From NCBI RefSeq assembly GCF_000018045.1, contig NC_009792.1:4278001-4342000 (forward strand): a stretch of DNA of 64,000 bases. The letters are read 5' to 3'. Both the position numbers and the translations under genes were made by a program. Below, piece by piece: positions 18,104 through 26,958 of the stretch (the first letter of the stretch is position 1; the number at the start of each line of letters is the position of its first letter). The DNA comes from Citrobacter koseri ATCC BAA-895. GTDB lineage: Bacteria > Pseudomonadota > Gammaproteobacteria > Enterobacterales > Enterobacteriaceae. The notes below the pieces were generated by a model. It was given only the letters and a program-made list of their open reading frames with translations, was not told where the DNA came from and searched no databases.

Positions 18104-18133
18104 CGGCAGGGTAATCAAACCATCACCCTGCCG
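18104..18133 (-). promoter_or_regulatory. Hairpin between mreB and mreC
   Basis: CGGCAGGGT (18104-18112) and ACCCTGCCG (18125-18133) form a 9-bp perfect stem with a 12-base loop, just after the mreB stop codon. There is no T tract, so it may act as a partial terminator or mRNA stabiliser that sets a higher level of MreB than MreC/MreD. Confidence 0.6.
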
Positions 18134-18141
18134 GTATCCGA

Positions 18142-19185
18142 TTACTCTTCGCTGAACAGGTCGCCGCCGTGCATATCGATCATTTCCAGCGCCTTGCCGC
18201 CGCCGCGCGCCACGCAGGTCAGCGGATCTTCAGCAACAACGACAGGAATGCCGGTTTCTTCCATTAACAGACGATCAAGGTTACGCAGCAGCGCGCCGCC
18301 GCCCGTGAGCACCATGCCACGCTCGGAGATATCAGACGCCAGTTCCGGCGGGCACTGTTCCAGCGCAACCATCACCGCGCTCACAATACCGGTCAGCGGC
18401 TCCTGCAACGCTTCCAGAATCTCGTTGGAGTTCAGGGTAAAGCCGCGTGGAACGCCTTCCGCCAGGTTACGCCCGCGAACTTCGATTTCACGCACTTCGT
18501 CGCCCGGATACGCAGAACCGATTTCGTGTTTGATACGCTCTGCGGTCGCTTCGCCGATCAGAGAACCGTAGTTACGGCGCACGTAATTGATGATCGCTTC
18601 GTCGAAGCGGTCACCGCCAATACGCACAGAAGAAGAGTAAACCACGCCGTTCAGAGAGATAACGGCCACTTCCGTCGTACCGCCACCGATATCGACAACC
18701 ATTGAACCGGTTGCTTCAGACACCGGCAGACCGGCGCCGATTGCCGCAGCCATCGGTTCTTCGATCAGGAACACTTCACGAGCGCCAGCGCCCTGTGCGG
18801 ATTCACGAATCGCACGACGCTCTACCTGGGTCGCTCCTACCGGTACACACACCAGCACACGAGGGCTTGGACGCATAAAGCTGTTGCTGTGCACTTGTTT
18901 GATGAAGTGCTGGAGCATTTTTTCAGTCACGAAGAAGTCAGCGATAACGCCGTCTTTCATCGGGCGAATAGCAGCGATATTGCCCGGCGTACGACCCAGC
19001 ATCTGCTTCGCATCATGACCTACTGCGGCCACGCTTTTCGGTGAACCGGCACGATCCTGGCGAATGGCCACAACGGAAGGCTCATTCAATACGATGCCTT
19101 GTCCTTTTACGTAAATGAGGGTATTCGCAGTACCCAGGTCAATGGACAGGTCATTGGAAAACATGCCACGAAATTTTTTCAACAT
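18142..19185 (-). CDS. mreB: MreB, actin-like cell-shape protein
   Basis: ATP-binding actin homologue that forms membrane-associated filaments and directs peptidoglycan insertion along the side wall. The 347-residue product begins [22 protein letters not shown], with the amphipathic membrane-binding start and phosphate 1 loop. Phosphate 2 and adenosine motifs ([14 protein letters not shown] and [12 protein letters not shown]) follow. The start at 19185 is chosen from several in-frame upstream codons because the N terminus and length are then identical to E. coli. First gene of mreBCD. Confidence 0.98.
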
Positions 19186-19492
19186 ACTAAGGGATAATCC
19201 TGAAAGCTGGGGCGGAAAACAAAATCCGCTTACTTTACCAACCACACGCAGCAGCGACAAGGCGCAAAAATCATCTGCTACGGTGAAAATTAGCGCAGTA
19301 CGTTTCCTTTGTTACAAATCTCTGTCTGGGTCCATCAGAACTGAATACATCAGCAGCAATCCTGGCCTTCATTTGCAACCTGTAAAAGGTCGTTTACCTG
19401 CATATTTGCTGCAACAATCTGGCGAGCAGACAAGCACACCCCCATGAGGCACAGCGCGCGTTATTCTACGTGAAAACAAATTAAACGGCAGG
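19186..19492 (-). promoter_or_regulatory. mreBCD upstream region
   Basis: This 307-bp stretch between csrD and mreB should hold the mreBCD promoters. Small open frames exist here but lack ribosome sites. I see no clear consensus promoter, terminator or repeat by eye, and csrD has no obvious T-tailed terminator at its end, so read-through into mreB is possible. Confidence 0.4.
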
Positions 19493-21433
19493 TTAAACCG
19501 AGTATCTTTGCGAATATTTTTTCACGTTGGTGTCAAGTGGTTGGGAGGAGGCAAAAAAATCCCCCTGTCCGCCCGCCACTCCGCGCCCCGTCAGCGTATG
19601 CCACTCGCTACGCGAACGGACGCCTGTCGCGTAAACCTGCGTATGCGTTCCCGTGCAGGCTTCCACCAGGCTCTGTACCAGCAACTGGTTTTCCGTTCGT
19701 TTCTCAATGTTTCTTACCAGACTCGGATGAAGTTTCAGTAATTCCACATTAAGTTCTTTAATCCAGCTGGTACTCACCAGCGTCAAACCCGCCTGTGTCA
19801 CCGCGATCCGAACGCCAAGCGCATTCATTAAACGAATAACAGGCTGTAACCGACTGATGTGTTGACAAACATCTGCCTCGGCAAGTTCAAAAATAATACG
19901 TTTTCGCTGCGATTTTTCGCACTGCATCAACGTATCACGCAGCCAGCGCTGAAACCGTGGGCGGATCAACGATTCTACCGTTACCTGCATCGCCAGATTT
20001 TCCTCCGGCCAGTATTTCAGCAGCGGGATCAAACGGCTAATTTGCAAGCGGTCATACTCTTCCGATAAACCGAACTGCAATACCATCGGCATGTATTCCG
20101 CCGAAATCACCGCTTCGGCGCCGTCAAAGATACGGCACATCAGCTCCCGGTGGTGTACGCGCCCTTCACGCATTACCGCCGGTTTCTGATAAATCCGCGG
20201 CCCGCCCCGGCTGAGCATCTGCTCAATAAGAGTGCGCCAGCGTACATTGCCACGGCCTTTTTCCGGCAGCGAATCGTCATACACCGCCCAACTGTTCCCT
20301 CCCTGCAACACGGCATTTCGGGTCGCGGCTTCGGCATGTTCCATCACCTGCTCCGTCGACTGACCGCTACGCCATGCACAAATGCCGATATGTACCATAT
20401 CGTCACGATCGAGCTTTTTATTAACCGGTAATGCATCTACCGCTTTTAATAACTGCCCGGCGATGCTCTCCGCTTCTTTCAATGTGCGGTGCGGCAACAG
20501 GACGGCAAAGTCGCTGCGGTGGTAGCGCGCCAGCAGCGAACCCGGGTAGCGCATAATAAATGTCGACAGCAGATTAATCAGCGCAAACAGCTGTTCTTCC
20601 GCGAGATCGCGCCCCCAGCTGTCGTGAAGCAGGTTAAAGTCAGGCAGGCGGATCATCATCACCACGCCATGCGATCCCACTTTTTCCTGATCTTCCAGCA
20701 GCGTCGCCAGTTGGTTATCAAAAAACAGGCGATTGCCCAGCCCGGTTTTGACATCCTGCGCCGCATAAGAACGGATAAGCGTATCCAGACGGCTGCGCTG
20801 TTCGCTGGCAAACTGAATTTCAGACAGCAGCATATCCAACGCGCTGCTGGTACGCGCGGGCCATTCATAGACCGACCCTCGCGCATTCGGCCCGCGTTCG
20901 CCGTTCAGAATACGCGTTGCACGAATTTCCAGCAGCTCCTGCCCGGACAGCTGGCGCTGTAGCCAGCGTACCGATAAGAACAGGATGAGAACGATAAAGC
21001 CGATCGCCAGCGTGAGCGGCGCGGTGGTCACGAGCGAGTGAAAATAGTTGCCCATCGGGTCCTGAAACACCACATGCAGCGAGGTGCCGGGATGTTTTAC
21101 CAGCGGAATCGTCAGCTCACGATACAGGTTGTTGCTTCCCGCCGGCCGATAGCTGCTGTTGCGCGAATGGCTATACACCTGGCGGCCATCCTGCAACAAA
21201 TCGACGCGCACGATATCGACCGATACCATCAGTTCATTAATCTGCGGCGTCAGCGTGACAAAATCAGAGGAGACAAGATGCGTGTCAATAGCGGTGGCGA
21301 CCGCCTGAATGCGGCTGGTGAATTTATTCTCGATGGCATTGTAAAAACTCAGCGAGCAGCCGATGAGCGTAACGAAGATCGTTAACCCGGTAAGCAGCGT
21401 GACAAAGGCTGAGAATTTCGTCGTTAATCGCAT
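19493..21433 (-). CDS. csrD: CsrD, regulator of CsrB/CsrC small RNA decay
   Basis: Membrane-bound GGDEF/EAL-like protein, 646 residues as in E. coli, that targets CsrB and CsrC RNAs for RNase E cleavage and so controls free CsrA. It has two N-terminal membrane helices (about 10-32 and 135-155) around a periplasmic loop, then a HAMP-like/coiled-coil segment. The degenerate GGDEF domain reads HRSDF and the degenerate EAL domain reads ELM, so it should neither make nor degrade cyclic di-GMP. The start at 21433 (MRLTTKFSAF) is preferred over an in-frame codon 24 residues upstream by family length. Confidence 0.96.
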   Translation of the reverse strand: MRLTTKFSAFVTLLTGLTIFVTLIGCSLSFYNAIENKFTSRIQAVATAIDTHLVSSDFVTLTPQINELMVSVDIVRVDLLQDGRQVYSHSRNSSYRPAGSNNLYRELTIPLVKHPGTSLHVVFQDPMGNYFHSLVTTAPLTLAIGFIVLILFLSVRWLQRQLSGQELLEIRATRILNGERGPNARGSVYEWPARTSSALDMLLSEIQFASEQRSRLDTLIRSYAAQDVKTGLGNRLFFDNQLATLLEDQEKVGSHGVVMMIRLPDFNLLHDSWGRDLAEEQLFALINLLSTFIMRYPGSLLARYHRSDFAVLLPHRTLKEAESIAGQLLKAVDALPVNKKLDRDDMVHIGICAWRSGQSTEQVMEHAEAATRNAVLQGGNSWAVYDDSLPEKGRGNVRWRTLIEQMLSRGGPRIYQKPAVMREGRVHHRELMCRIFDGAEAVISAEYMPMVLQFGLSEEYDRLQISRLIPLLKYWPEENLAMQVTVESLIRPRFQRWLRDTLMQCEKSQRKRIIFELAEADVCQHISRLQPVIRLMNALGVRIAVTQAGLTLVSTSWIKELNVELLKLHPSLVRNIEKRTENQLLVQSLVEACTGTHTQVYATGVRSRSEWHTLTGRGVAGGQGDFFASSQPLDTNVKKYSQRYSV

Positions 21434-21636
21434 CCGTGTGTTAACTCCGACAGTTATAAACGACATGAAAGAGCAACTCTGAACGCGAAGTCCGTTAAAT
21501 TGCACAGCTAAGCGGGCATACTACCAAATCAGGTCTATCTGGCAATTTATTGCGTTGAATCGGCATCACGTTTTGATTAGCGAGTATAGTCTTCATAAAT
21601 ATTTTTCCAATCCACTATGCAAATTGAGGACAGGTT

Positions 21637-22611
21637 ATGCAGGCTTTGATCTTAGAACAGCAGGACGGTAAAACCCTTGCTTCCGTTCAGACCCTTGAAG
21701 AAAGTCGGCTACCGGAAGGGGATGTAACGGTAGATGTCCACTGGTCCAGCCTGAACTATAAAGATGCTCTGGCCATCACCGGGAAGGGGAAAATCATCCG
21801 TAACTTTCCGATGATTCCTGGCATCGATTTCGCCGGAACCGTACGCGCCAGTGAAGATCCCCGCTTCCATGCCGGTCAGGAGGTTTTACTGACCGGCTGG
21901 GGCGTGGGCGAAAACCACTGGGGCGGTCTGGCTGAGCGCGCCCGCGTAAAAGGCGACTGGCTGGTTGCTCTCCCGAAAGGTCTTGATAGCCGAAATGCGA
22001 TGATTATCGGCACCGCCGGTTTTACCGCCATGCTGTGCGTGATGGCGCTGGAAGACGCGGGCATTCGTCCTGAAGATGGCGAGATTGTCGTGACCGGCGC
22101 CAGCGGCGGCGTGGGCAGCACTGCCGTTGCGTTGCTGCATAAGCTGGGCTACCAGGTTGTGGCTGTGTCAGGACGCGAAAGCACCCACGACTACCTGCGT
22201 AGCCTGGGCGCCAACCGCATTCTGGGGCGCGATGAGTTTGCCGAATCCCGCCCGCTGGAAAAACAACTCTGGGCCGGGGCCATCGACACCGTTGGCGATA
22301 AAGTGCTGGCGAAAGTGCTGGCGCAGATGAACTACGGCGGCTGCGTTGCAGCCTGTGGTCTGGCGGGCGGCTTCGCGCTCCCTACCACGGTCATGCCGTT
22401 TATTCTGCGTAATGTCCGCTTGCAGGGCGTGGATTCCGTGATGACCCCGCCTGCCCGCCGCGTAGAAGCCTGGAAACGCCTGGTCAACGACCTGCCAGCC
22501 TCTTTCTATGCGCAGGCTGCAACAGAAATCACGCTGGCAGACGCGCCGAAATTCGCCGATGCCATCATCAATAACCAGGCGCAGGGCCGTACGCTGGTGA
22601 AGATTGCCTAA
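21637..22611 (+). CDS. acuI: Acrylyl-CoA reductase AcuI (YhdH)
   Basis: NADPH-dependent medium-chain reductase of the quinone oxidoreductase/YhdH family that reduces toxic acryloyl-CoA to propionyl-CoA. It is 324 residues with the GroES-like N-terminal half, the conserved SSLNYKDALAITGKG motif (about 35-49), and a Rossmann loop VTGASGGVGSTAV (about 152-164). No structural zinc cysteines are seen, as expected for this subgroup. Ribosome site GAGGACAGG precedes the ATG. It is divergent from csrD. Confidence 0.95.
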   Translation: MQALILEQQDGKTLASVQTLEESRLPEGDVTVDVHWSSLNYKDALAITGKGKIIRNFPMIPGIDFAGTVRASEDPRFHAGQEVLLTGWGVGENHWGGLAERARVKGDWLVALPKGLDSRNAMIIGTAGFTAMLCVMALEDAGIRPEDGEIVVTGASGGVGSTAVALLHKLGYQVVAVSGRESTHDYLRSLGANRILGRDEFAESRPLEKQLWAGAIDTVGDKVLAKVLAQMNYGGCVAACGLAGGFALPTTVMPFILRNVRLQGVDSVMTPPARRVEAWKRLVNDLPASFYAQAATEITLADAPKFADAIINNQAQGRTLVKIA

Positions 22612-22649
22612 TCTTCAAATTTTCGTGACATATTCGCGTTAACGTTTCG

Positions 22650-22683
22650 CCTCCGTCATGCTTAAAAAAACGCATGACGGAGG
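22650..22683 (+). promoter_or_regulatory. Perfect inverted repeat enclosing the msrP ribosome-binding site
   Basis: CCTCCGTCATGC (22650-22661) and GCATGACGGAGG (22672-22683) form a perfect 12-bp stem with a 10-base loop (TTAAAAAAAC). The GGAGG of the downstream arm (22679-22683) is the Shine-Dalgarno of msrP, five bases before its ATG. In mRNA the ribosome site would be paired with the upstream CCTCC. No T tract follows, so it does not look like an acuI terminator. A translational control element is the simplest reading. Confidence 0.7.
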
Positions 22684-22688
22684 ATGCT

Positions 22689-23690
22689 ATGAAAATGAAA
22701 AAACTGACGGAAGCCGACGTAACCGCGGAGTCCGTTTTTATGTTGCAGCGCCGCCAGGTACTGAAAGCTTTAGGTATCAGCGCGGCCGCCCTTTCTCTGC
22801 CCGCTACCGCCCAGGCCGACCTGCTGAGCTGGTTTAAAGGCAACGATCGTCCCCCTGCGCCTGCCGGTAAGCCGCTTGATTTCAGCAAACCCGCCGCCTG
22901 GCAAAACGACCTCCCGTTAACGCCGGAAAACAAAGTCACCGGCTATAATAATTTCTATGAATTCGGCCTCGATAAAGCAGACCCGGCCGCCAACGCGGGT
23001 AGCCTGAAAACCGATCCCTGGACGTTGAAAATTAGCGGCGAAGTGGCGAAACCCTTAACGCTCGATCACGATGCGCTCACGACGCGTTTCCCGCTGGAAG
23101 AGCGAATCTATCGTATGCGCTGCGTTGAGGCATGGTCGATGGTGGTTCCCTGGATTGGCTTCCCCTTACATAAACTGCTCGCACTGGTCGAACCCACCAG
23201 CAATGCCAACTATGTGGCGTTCGAAACGATCTACGCGCCCGATGATATGCCGGGACAAAAAGACCGCTTTATCGGCGGCGGGCTAAAATACCCTTACGTC
23301 GAAGGATTGCGTCTGGACGAGGCAATGCACCCGCTCACGCTGCTGACTGTCGGCGTCTATGGTAAAGCGCTGCCGCCGCAAAACGGCGCCCCCATCCGTC
23401 TGACGGTGCCGTGGAAATACGGGTTCAAGGGGATTAAGTCGATCGTCAGTATTAAACTGACCCGCGAACGCCCGCCGACCACCTGGAATCTGGCCGCGCC
23501 AAACGAATACGGATTTTACGCCAACGTGAATCCGCACGTTGATCATCCGCGCTGGTCACAGGCGACCGAGCGTTTTATTGGCGCAGGCGGCATTCTGGAT
23601 GTACAAAGACAGCCGACGCTGCTGTTTAACGGCTATGCCAGTGAAGTGGCGTCTTTATATCGCGGTCTGGATCTGCGGGAGAATTTCTAA
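22689..23690 (+). CDS. msrP: MsrP, periplasmic molybdopterin methionine-sulfoxide reductase catalytic subunit
   Basis: Reduces methionine sulfoxide residues in periplasmic proteins after hypochlorous-acid and other oxidant damage; formerly YedY. The 333-residue precursor has a Tat signal (RRQVLKALGIS at about 21-31, cleavage after AQA at 43). The molybdenum ligand is Cys145 in RMRCVEAWS. The ATG at 22689 is preferred over one at 22674 because the latter lies inside the ribosome-binding hairpin. In E. coli K-12 msrPQ is elsewhere in the chromosome, beside the hprRS genes; here no two-component system is adjacent. msrQ follows without a gap. Confidence 0.95.
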   Translation: MKMKKLTEADVTAESVFMLQRRQVLKALGISAAALSLPATAQADLLSWFKGNDRPPAPAGKPLDFSKPAAWQNDLPLTPENKVTGYNNFYEFGLDKADPAANAGSLKTDPWTLKISGEVAKPLTLDHDALTTRFPLEERIYRMRCVEAWSMVVPWIGFPLHKLLALVEPTSNANYVAFETIYAPDDMPGQKDRFIGGGLKYPYVEGLRLDEAMHPLTLLTVGVYGKALPPQNGAPIRLTVPWKYGFKGIKSIVSIKLTRERPPTTWNLAAPNEYGFYANVNPHVDHPRWSQATERFIGAGGILDVQRQPTLLFNGYASEVASLYRGLDLRENF

Positions 23691-24311
23691 GTGCGTCTGA
23701 CACAAAAACAGATCGTCTGGCTAAAAGTACTGCTGCATCTTGCCGGATTATTACCGTTTCTCTGGCTCGTCTGGGCGGTGAATCAGGGAGGGCTCAGCGC
23801 CGATCCGGTCAAAGATATTCAACACTTCACCGGTAGGACAGCGCTGAAATTCTTGCTCGCCACCTTGCTGGTTTCACCGCTGGCGCGCTACGCTAAACAG
23901 CCATTATTGATCCGCACCCGCCGCTTGTTAGGGTTATGGTGCTTCGCCTGGGCCACGCTGCATTTAACCAGCTATGCGCTACTTGAACTGGGCATAAATA
24001 ATCTGGCGCTGCTGGGCCAGGAGTTAATCACTCGTCCTTATTTAACGTTGGGCATTATCAGTTGGTTCATTTTATTCGCCCTTACGTTGACCTCCACGCA
24101 GGCGGCGCAACGAAAACTGGGGAAACGCTGGCAACGTTTGCATAACTTCGTTTATCTTGTCGCGATTCTGGCTCCCATTCATTATCTGTGGTCGGTAAAA
24201 ATTTTATCGCCGCAGCCAGTCATTTATGCCCTGCTGGCGCTGGTGCTTTTAGCCTGGCGCTACAAGACATTTCGCCAGTGGTGGCGGTCGTTTGCGGGCA
24301 AAATGCTGTAA
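23691..24311 (+). CDS. msrQ: MsrQ, heme membrane subunit of MsrPQ
   Basis: Integral-membrane cytochrome b-type protein that carries electrons from the quinone pool or a flavin reductase to MsrP. The 206-residue chain has about six hydrophobic segments and the ferric-reductase-like histidines, including WATLHLTSY, RLHNFVYL and APIHYLWS. It starts with GTG directly after the msrP stop codon, so the two are translationally coupled. It is slightly shorter than the 211 residues of E. coli. No clear terminator follows in the 235 bp before aroQ. Confidence 0.95.
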   Translation: MRLTQKQIVWLKVLLHLAGLLPFLWLVWAVNQGGLSADPVKDIQHFTGRTALKFLLATLLVSPLARYAKQPLLIRTRRLLGLWCFAWATLHLTSYALLELGINNLALLGQELITRPYLTLGIISWFILFALTLTSTQAAQRKLGKRWQRLHNFVYLVAILAPIHYLWSVKILSPQPVIYALLALVLLAWRYKTFRQWWRSFAGKML

Positions 24312-24405
24312 CGCCTCCGTTATGTGCGGTTTGTTGCAAAACCAGGACTCGCCTTGGGTCTTTGCGTGTTAGCAGTTGATAATCTTCCCTGATAAGACCA
24401 GTATT

Positions 24406-24442
24406 TAGCTGCCAAATGCTACGAAATCGTTATAATGTGCGA
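24406..24442 (+). promoter_or_regulatory. Promoter of aroQ-accBC
   Basis: A perfect -10 TATAAT (24431-24436) lies 110 bp upstream of the aroQ start, with a weak -35-like TAGCTG at 24406-24411 (19-bp spacing). The segment resembles the accBC promoter of E. coli, as recalled, with aroQ now between promoter and accB. The leader from about 24443 to 24546 has no recognisable riboswitch. Confidence 0.6.
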
Positions 24443-24546
24443 CCTTGGTTTCCCGGACAGGGTTTTTAAGCCGCTGAAAGGGTGACAATCGCGCATCAAA
24501 GGTATATTTTGTTTTTTACCGGAGAATCGCAGGAGATAGCTGCACG

Positions 24547-24999
24547 ATGGCCGACAAATTACACATTTTGCTTTTAAACGGTCCGAACCTTAATATGCTC
24601 GGCACCCGTGAACCTGATAAGTACGGCACCCTGACATTAACGGAAATTGTTAACCGTTTGAATGCAGAGGCCGACGCGCTGAATGTGACGCTGGATCATT
24701 TGCAGTCTAACGCGGAGTACGCACTCATCGACCGTATTCATCAGGCTAAAGACACTGTGGACTATATCCTGATTAATCCGGCCGCGTTTACGCACACCAG
24801 TGTTGCGATTCGCGATGCGCTGCTCGCGGTGAGCATCCCGTTTATCGAGATTCACCTGAGCAACGTACATGCGCGGGAACCGTTTCGCCAGCATTCGTAT
24901 CTTTCCGATATTGCGGCTGGCGTCATTTGCGGATTCGGCGCTGACGGTTACTCATACGCTTTACAGACGGCGGTAAAACGCCTGTCACAATCACACTAA
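24547..24999 (+). CDS. aroQ: 3-dehydroquinate dehydratase, type II
   Basis: Dodecameric type II dehydroquinase that dehydrates 3-dehydroquinate to 3-dehydroshikimate, the third shikimate-pathway step. The 150-residue product has the flexible-lid motif LGTREPDKYG with Arg21 and catalytic Tyr26, Asn77 and His83 in NPAAFTHTS, and catalytic His103 in EIHLSNVH. E. coli K-12 uses only the unrelated type I enzyme AroD; whether this genome also has aroD is not visible. It lies 22 bp before accB, the same arrangement as in many gamma-proteobacteria, so it is likely co-transcribed with accBC. Confidence 0.95.
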   Translation: MADKLHILLLNGPNLNMLGTREPDKYGTLTLTEIVNRLNAEADALNVTLDHLQSNAEYALIDRIHQAKDTVDYILINPAAFTHTSVAIRDALLAVSIPFIEIHLSNVHAREPFRQHSYLSDIAAGVICGFGADGYSYALQTAVKRLSQSH

Positions 25000-25021
25000 A
25001 CAAAGAGTACGGAACCCACTC

Positions 25022-25492
25022 ATGGATATTCGTAAGATTAAAAAACTGATCGAGCTGGTTGAAGAATCAGGCATCTCCGAACTGGAAATTTCTGAAGGCG
25101 AAGAGTCTGTGCGCATCAGCCGCACCGCGCCAAATGCAGGTTTTCCGGTGATGCAACAAGCTTATGCTGCGCCAATGCAGCAGCCAGCTCTGTCTAACGC
25201 TGTCGCTCCGGCGGCTGTTCCAGCAATGGAAGCGCCTGCTGCATCAGCGGAAATCAGTGGTCACATCGTACGTTCCCCAATGGTTGGTACTTTCTACCGC
25301 ACCCCGAGCCCGGATGCGAAAGCATTCGTCGAAGTCGGTCAGAAAGTTAACGCGGGCGATACCCTGTGCATCGTTGAAGCCATGAAAATGATGAACCAGA
25401 TCGAAGCCGATAAATCCGGCGTGGTGAAAGCAATTCTGGTCGAAAGTGGTCAGCCGGTAGAATTTGACGAGCCGCTGGTCGTCATCGAATAA
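25022..25492 (+). CDS. accB: Biotin carboxyl carrier protein of acetyl-CoA carboxylase
   Basis: Carries carboxybiotin between biotin carboxylase and carboxyltransferase in the first committed step of fatty-acid synthesis. It is 156 residues. The N-terminal dimerisation/regulatory part (1-35) is followed by an Ala/Pro-rich linker (about 55-80). The biotinyl domain follows, with the thumb TPSPDAKA and biotinylated Lys122 in EAMKMMN. In E. coli AccB represses its own operon. It is ten bases upstream of accC and likely translationally linked to it. Confidence 0.98.
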   Translation: MDIRKIKKLIELVEESGISELEISEGEESVRISRTAPNAGFPVMQQAYAAPMQQPALSNAVAPAAVPAMEAPAASAEISGHIVRSPMVGTFYRTPSPDAKAFVEVGQKVNAGDTLCIVEAMKMMNQIEADKSGVVKAILVESGQPVEFDEPLVVIE

Positions 25493-25502
25493 CGAGGCGA
25501 AC

Positions 25503-26852
25503 ATGCTGGATAAAATTGTCATCGCCAACCGTGGCGAGATTGCACTGCGTATTCTTCGTGCCTGTAAAGAACTGGGTATCAAGACCGTGGCTGTGCACTC
25601 AAGCGCGGATCGCGATTTAAAACACGTATTGCTGGCGGATGAGACGGTCTGTATTGGCCCGGCTCCGTCCGTAAAAAGCTATCTGAACATCCCGGCTATC
25701 ATCAGCGCCGCTGAAATCACCGGCGCGGTGGCAATCCATCCGGGTTACGGCTTCTTGTCTGAGAACGCCAACTTCGCTGAGCAGGTTGAACGCTCCGGCT
25801 TTATCTTCATTGGCCCGAAGGCCGACACCATCCGCCTGATGGGCGATAAAGTGTCTGCAATCAGCGCAATGAAGCAGGCTGGCGTTCCATGCGTACCGGG
25901 TTCTGACGGCCCGTTGGGCGACGATATGGATAAAAACCGCGCCATTGCAAAACGCATCGGCTACCCGGTTATTATCAAAGCGTCCGGCGGCGGCGGCGGT
26001 CGCGGCATGCGCGTTGTGCGCGGCGATGCCGAACTGGCGCAATCCATTTCCATGACCAAAGCGGAAGCGAAAGCAGCCTTCAGCAATGACATGGTGTACA
26101 TGGAAAAATACCTGGAAAACCCACGCCACATCGAAATTCAGGTGTTGGCTGACGGTCAGGGTAACGCTATCTATCTGGCAGAACGTGACTGCTCCATGCA
26201 GCGTCGTCACCAGAAAGTGGTCGAAGAAGCGCCAGCGCCGGGCATTACCCCGGAACTGCGTCGTTACATCGGCGAGCGCTGCTCCAAAGCGTGTGTCGAT
26301 ATCGGCTATCGCGGAGCAGGTACGTTTGAGTTCCTGTTCGAAAACGGCGAGTTCTATTTCATCGAAATGAACACCCGTATTCAGGTAGAACACCCGGTTA
26401 CTGAAATGATCACCGGCGTTGACCTGATCAAAGAACAGCTGCGTATCGCTGCGGGCCAGCCGCTGTCCATCAAGCAGGAAGAAGTTGTGGTGAAAGGCCA
26501 TGCGGTAGAATGCCGTATCAACGCCGAAGACCCGAACACCTTCCTGCCAAGCCCGGGTAAAATCACGCGTTTCCACGCGCCGGGCGGCTTTGGCGTACGC
26601 TGGGAGTCCCATATCTACGCGGGTTACACCGTACCGCCGTACTATGACTCCATGATCGGCAAGCTGATCTGCTACGGTGAAAACCGTGACGTGGCGATTG
26701 CCCGTATGAAAAACGCATTGCAGGAACTGATCATTGATGGCATCAAAACCAACATTGACCTGCAAACCCGCATCATGAACGACGAGCACTTCCAGCACGG
26801 TGGCACCAACATCCACTATCTGGAGAAGAAACTCGGTCTTCAGGAAAAATAA
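25503..26852 (+). CDS. accC: Biotin carboxylase subunit of acetyl-CoA carboxylase
   Basis: ATP-grasp enzyme that carboxylates AccB biotin using bicarbonate. The 449-residue product is identical in length to E. coli. It contains the glycine-rich ATP loop KASGGGGGRGMR (about 159-170), the EKYLENPRHIE segment, the active-site FIEMNTRIQVEHPVTE region (about 285-300), and the C-terminal domain. The ATG at 25503 follows GAGG by five bases; an earlier in-frame codon inside accB is rejected. A strong terminator follows, ending the aroQ-accBC unit. Confidence 0.98.
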   Translation: MLDKIVIANRGEIALRILRACKELGIKTVAVHSSADRDLKHVLLADETVCIGPAPSVKSYLNIPAIISAAEITGAVAIHPGYGFLSENANFAEQVERSGFIFIGPKADTIRLMGDKVSAISAMKQAGVPCVPGSDGPLGDDMDKNRAIAKRIGYPVIIKASGGGGGRGMRVVRGDAELAQSISMTKAEAKAAFSNDMVYMEKYLENPRHIEIQVLADGQGNAIYLAERDCSMQRRHQKVVEEAPAPGITPELRRYIGERCSKACVDIGYRGAGTFEFLFENGEFYFIEMNTRIQVEHPVTEMITGVDLIKEQLRIAAGQPLSIKQEEVVVKGHAVECRINAEDPNTFLPSPGKITRFHAPGGFGVRWESHIYAGYTVPPYYDSMIGKLICYGENRDVAIARMKNALQELIIDGIKTNIDLQTRIMNDEHFQHGGTNIHYLEKKLGLQEK

Positions 26853-26865
26853 GCGTGCGTTAATT

Positions 26866-26898
26866 GAAAAAGGCCGGTTTTCCGGCCTTTTGTTTTTT
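26866..26898 (+). terminator. Rho-independent terminator of accBC
   Basis: AAAAAGGCCGG-TTTT-CCGGCCTTTT followed by GTTTTTTT. A long GC stem flanked by A and T runs sits 14 bp after the accC stop codon. Confidence 0.93.
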
Positions 26899-26958
26899 TC
26901 CCTCCGGTACATCCCATAAGGTACAATCCCCGCTTTCTTCATCCACAAGGGACAAAAA

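Noticed and set aside
19115..19447. 110-codon plus-strand frame in the mreB upstream region
   Set aside because: Half of it is antisense to mreB, it has no ribosome site, and no similarity to known proteins is evident.
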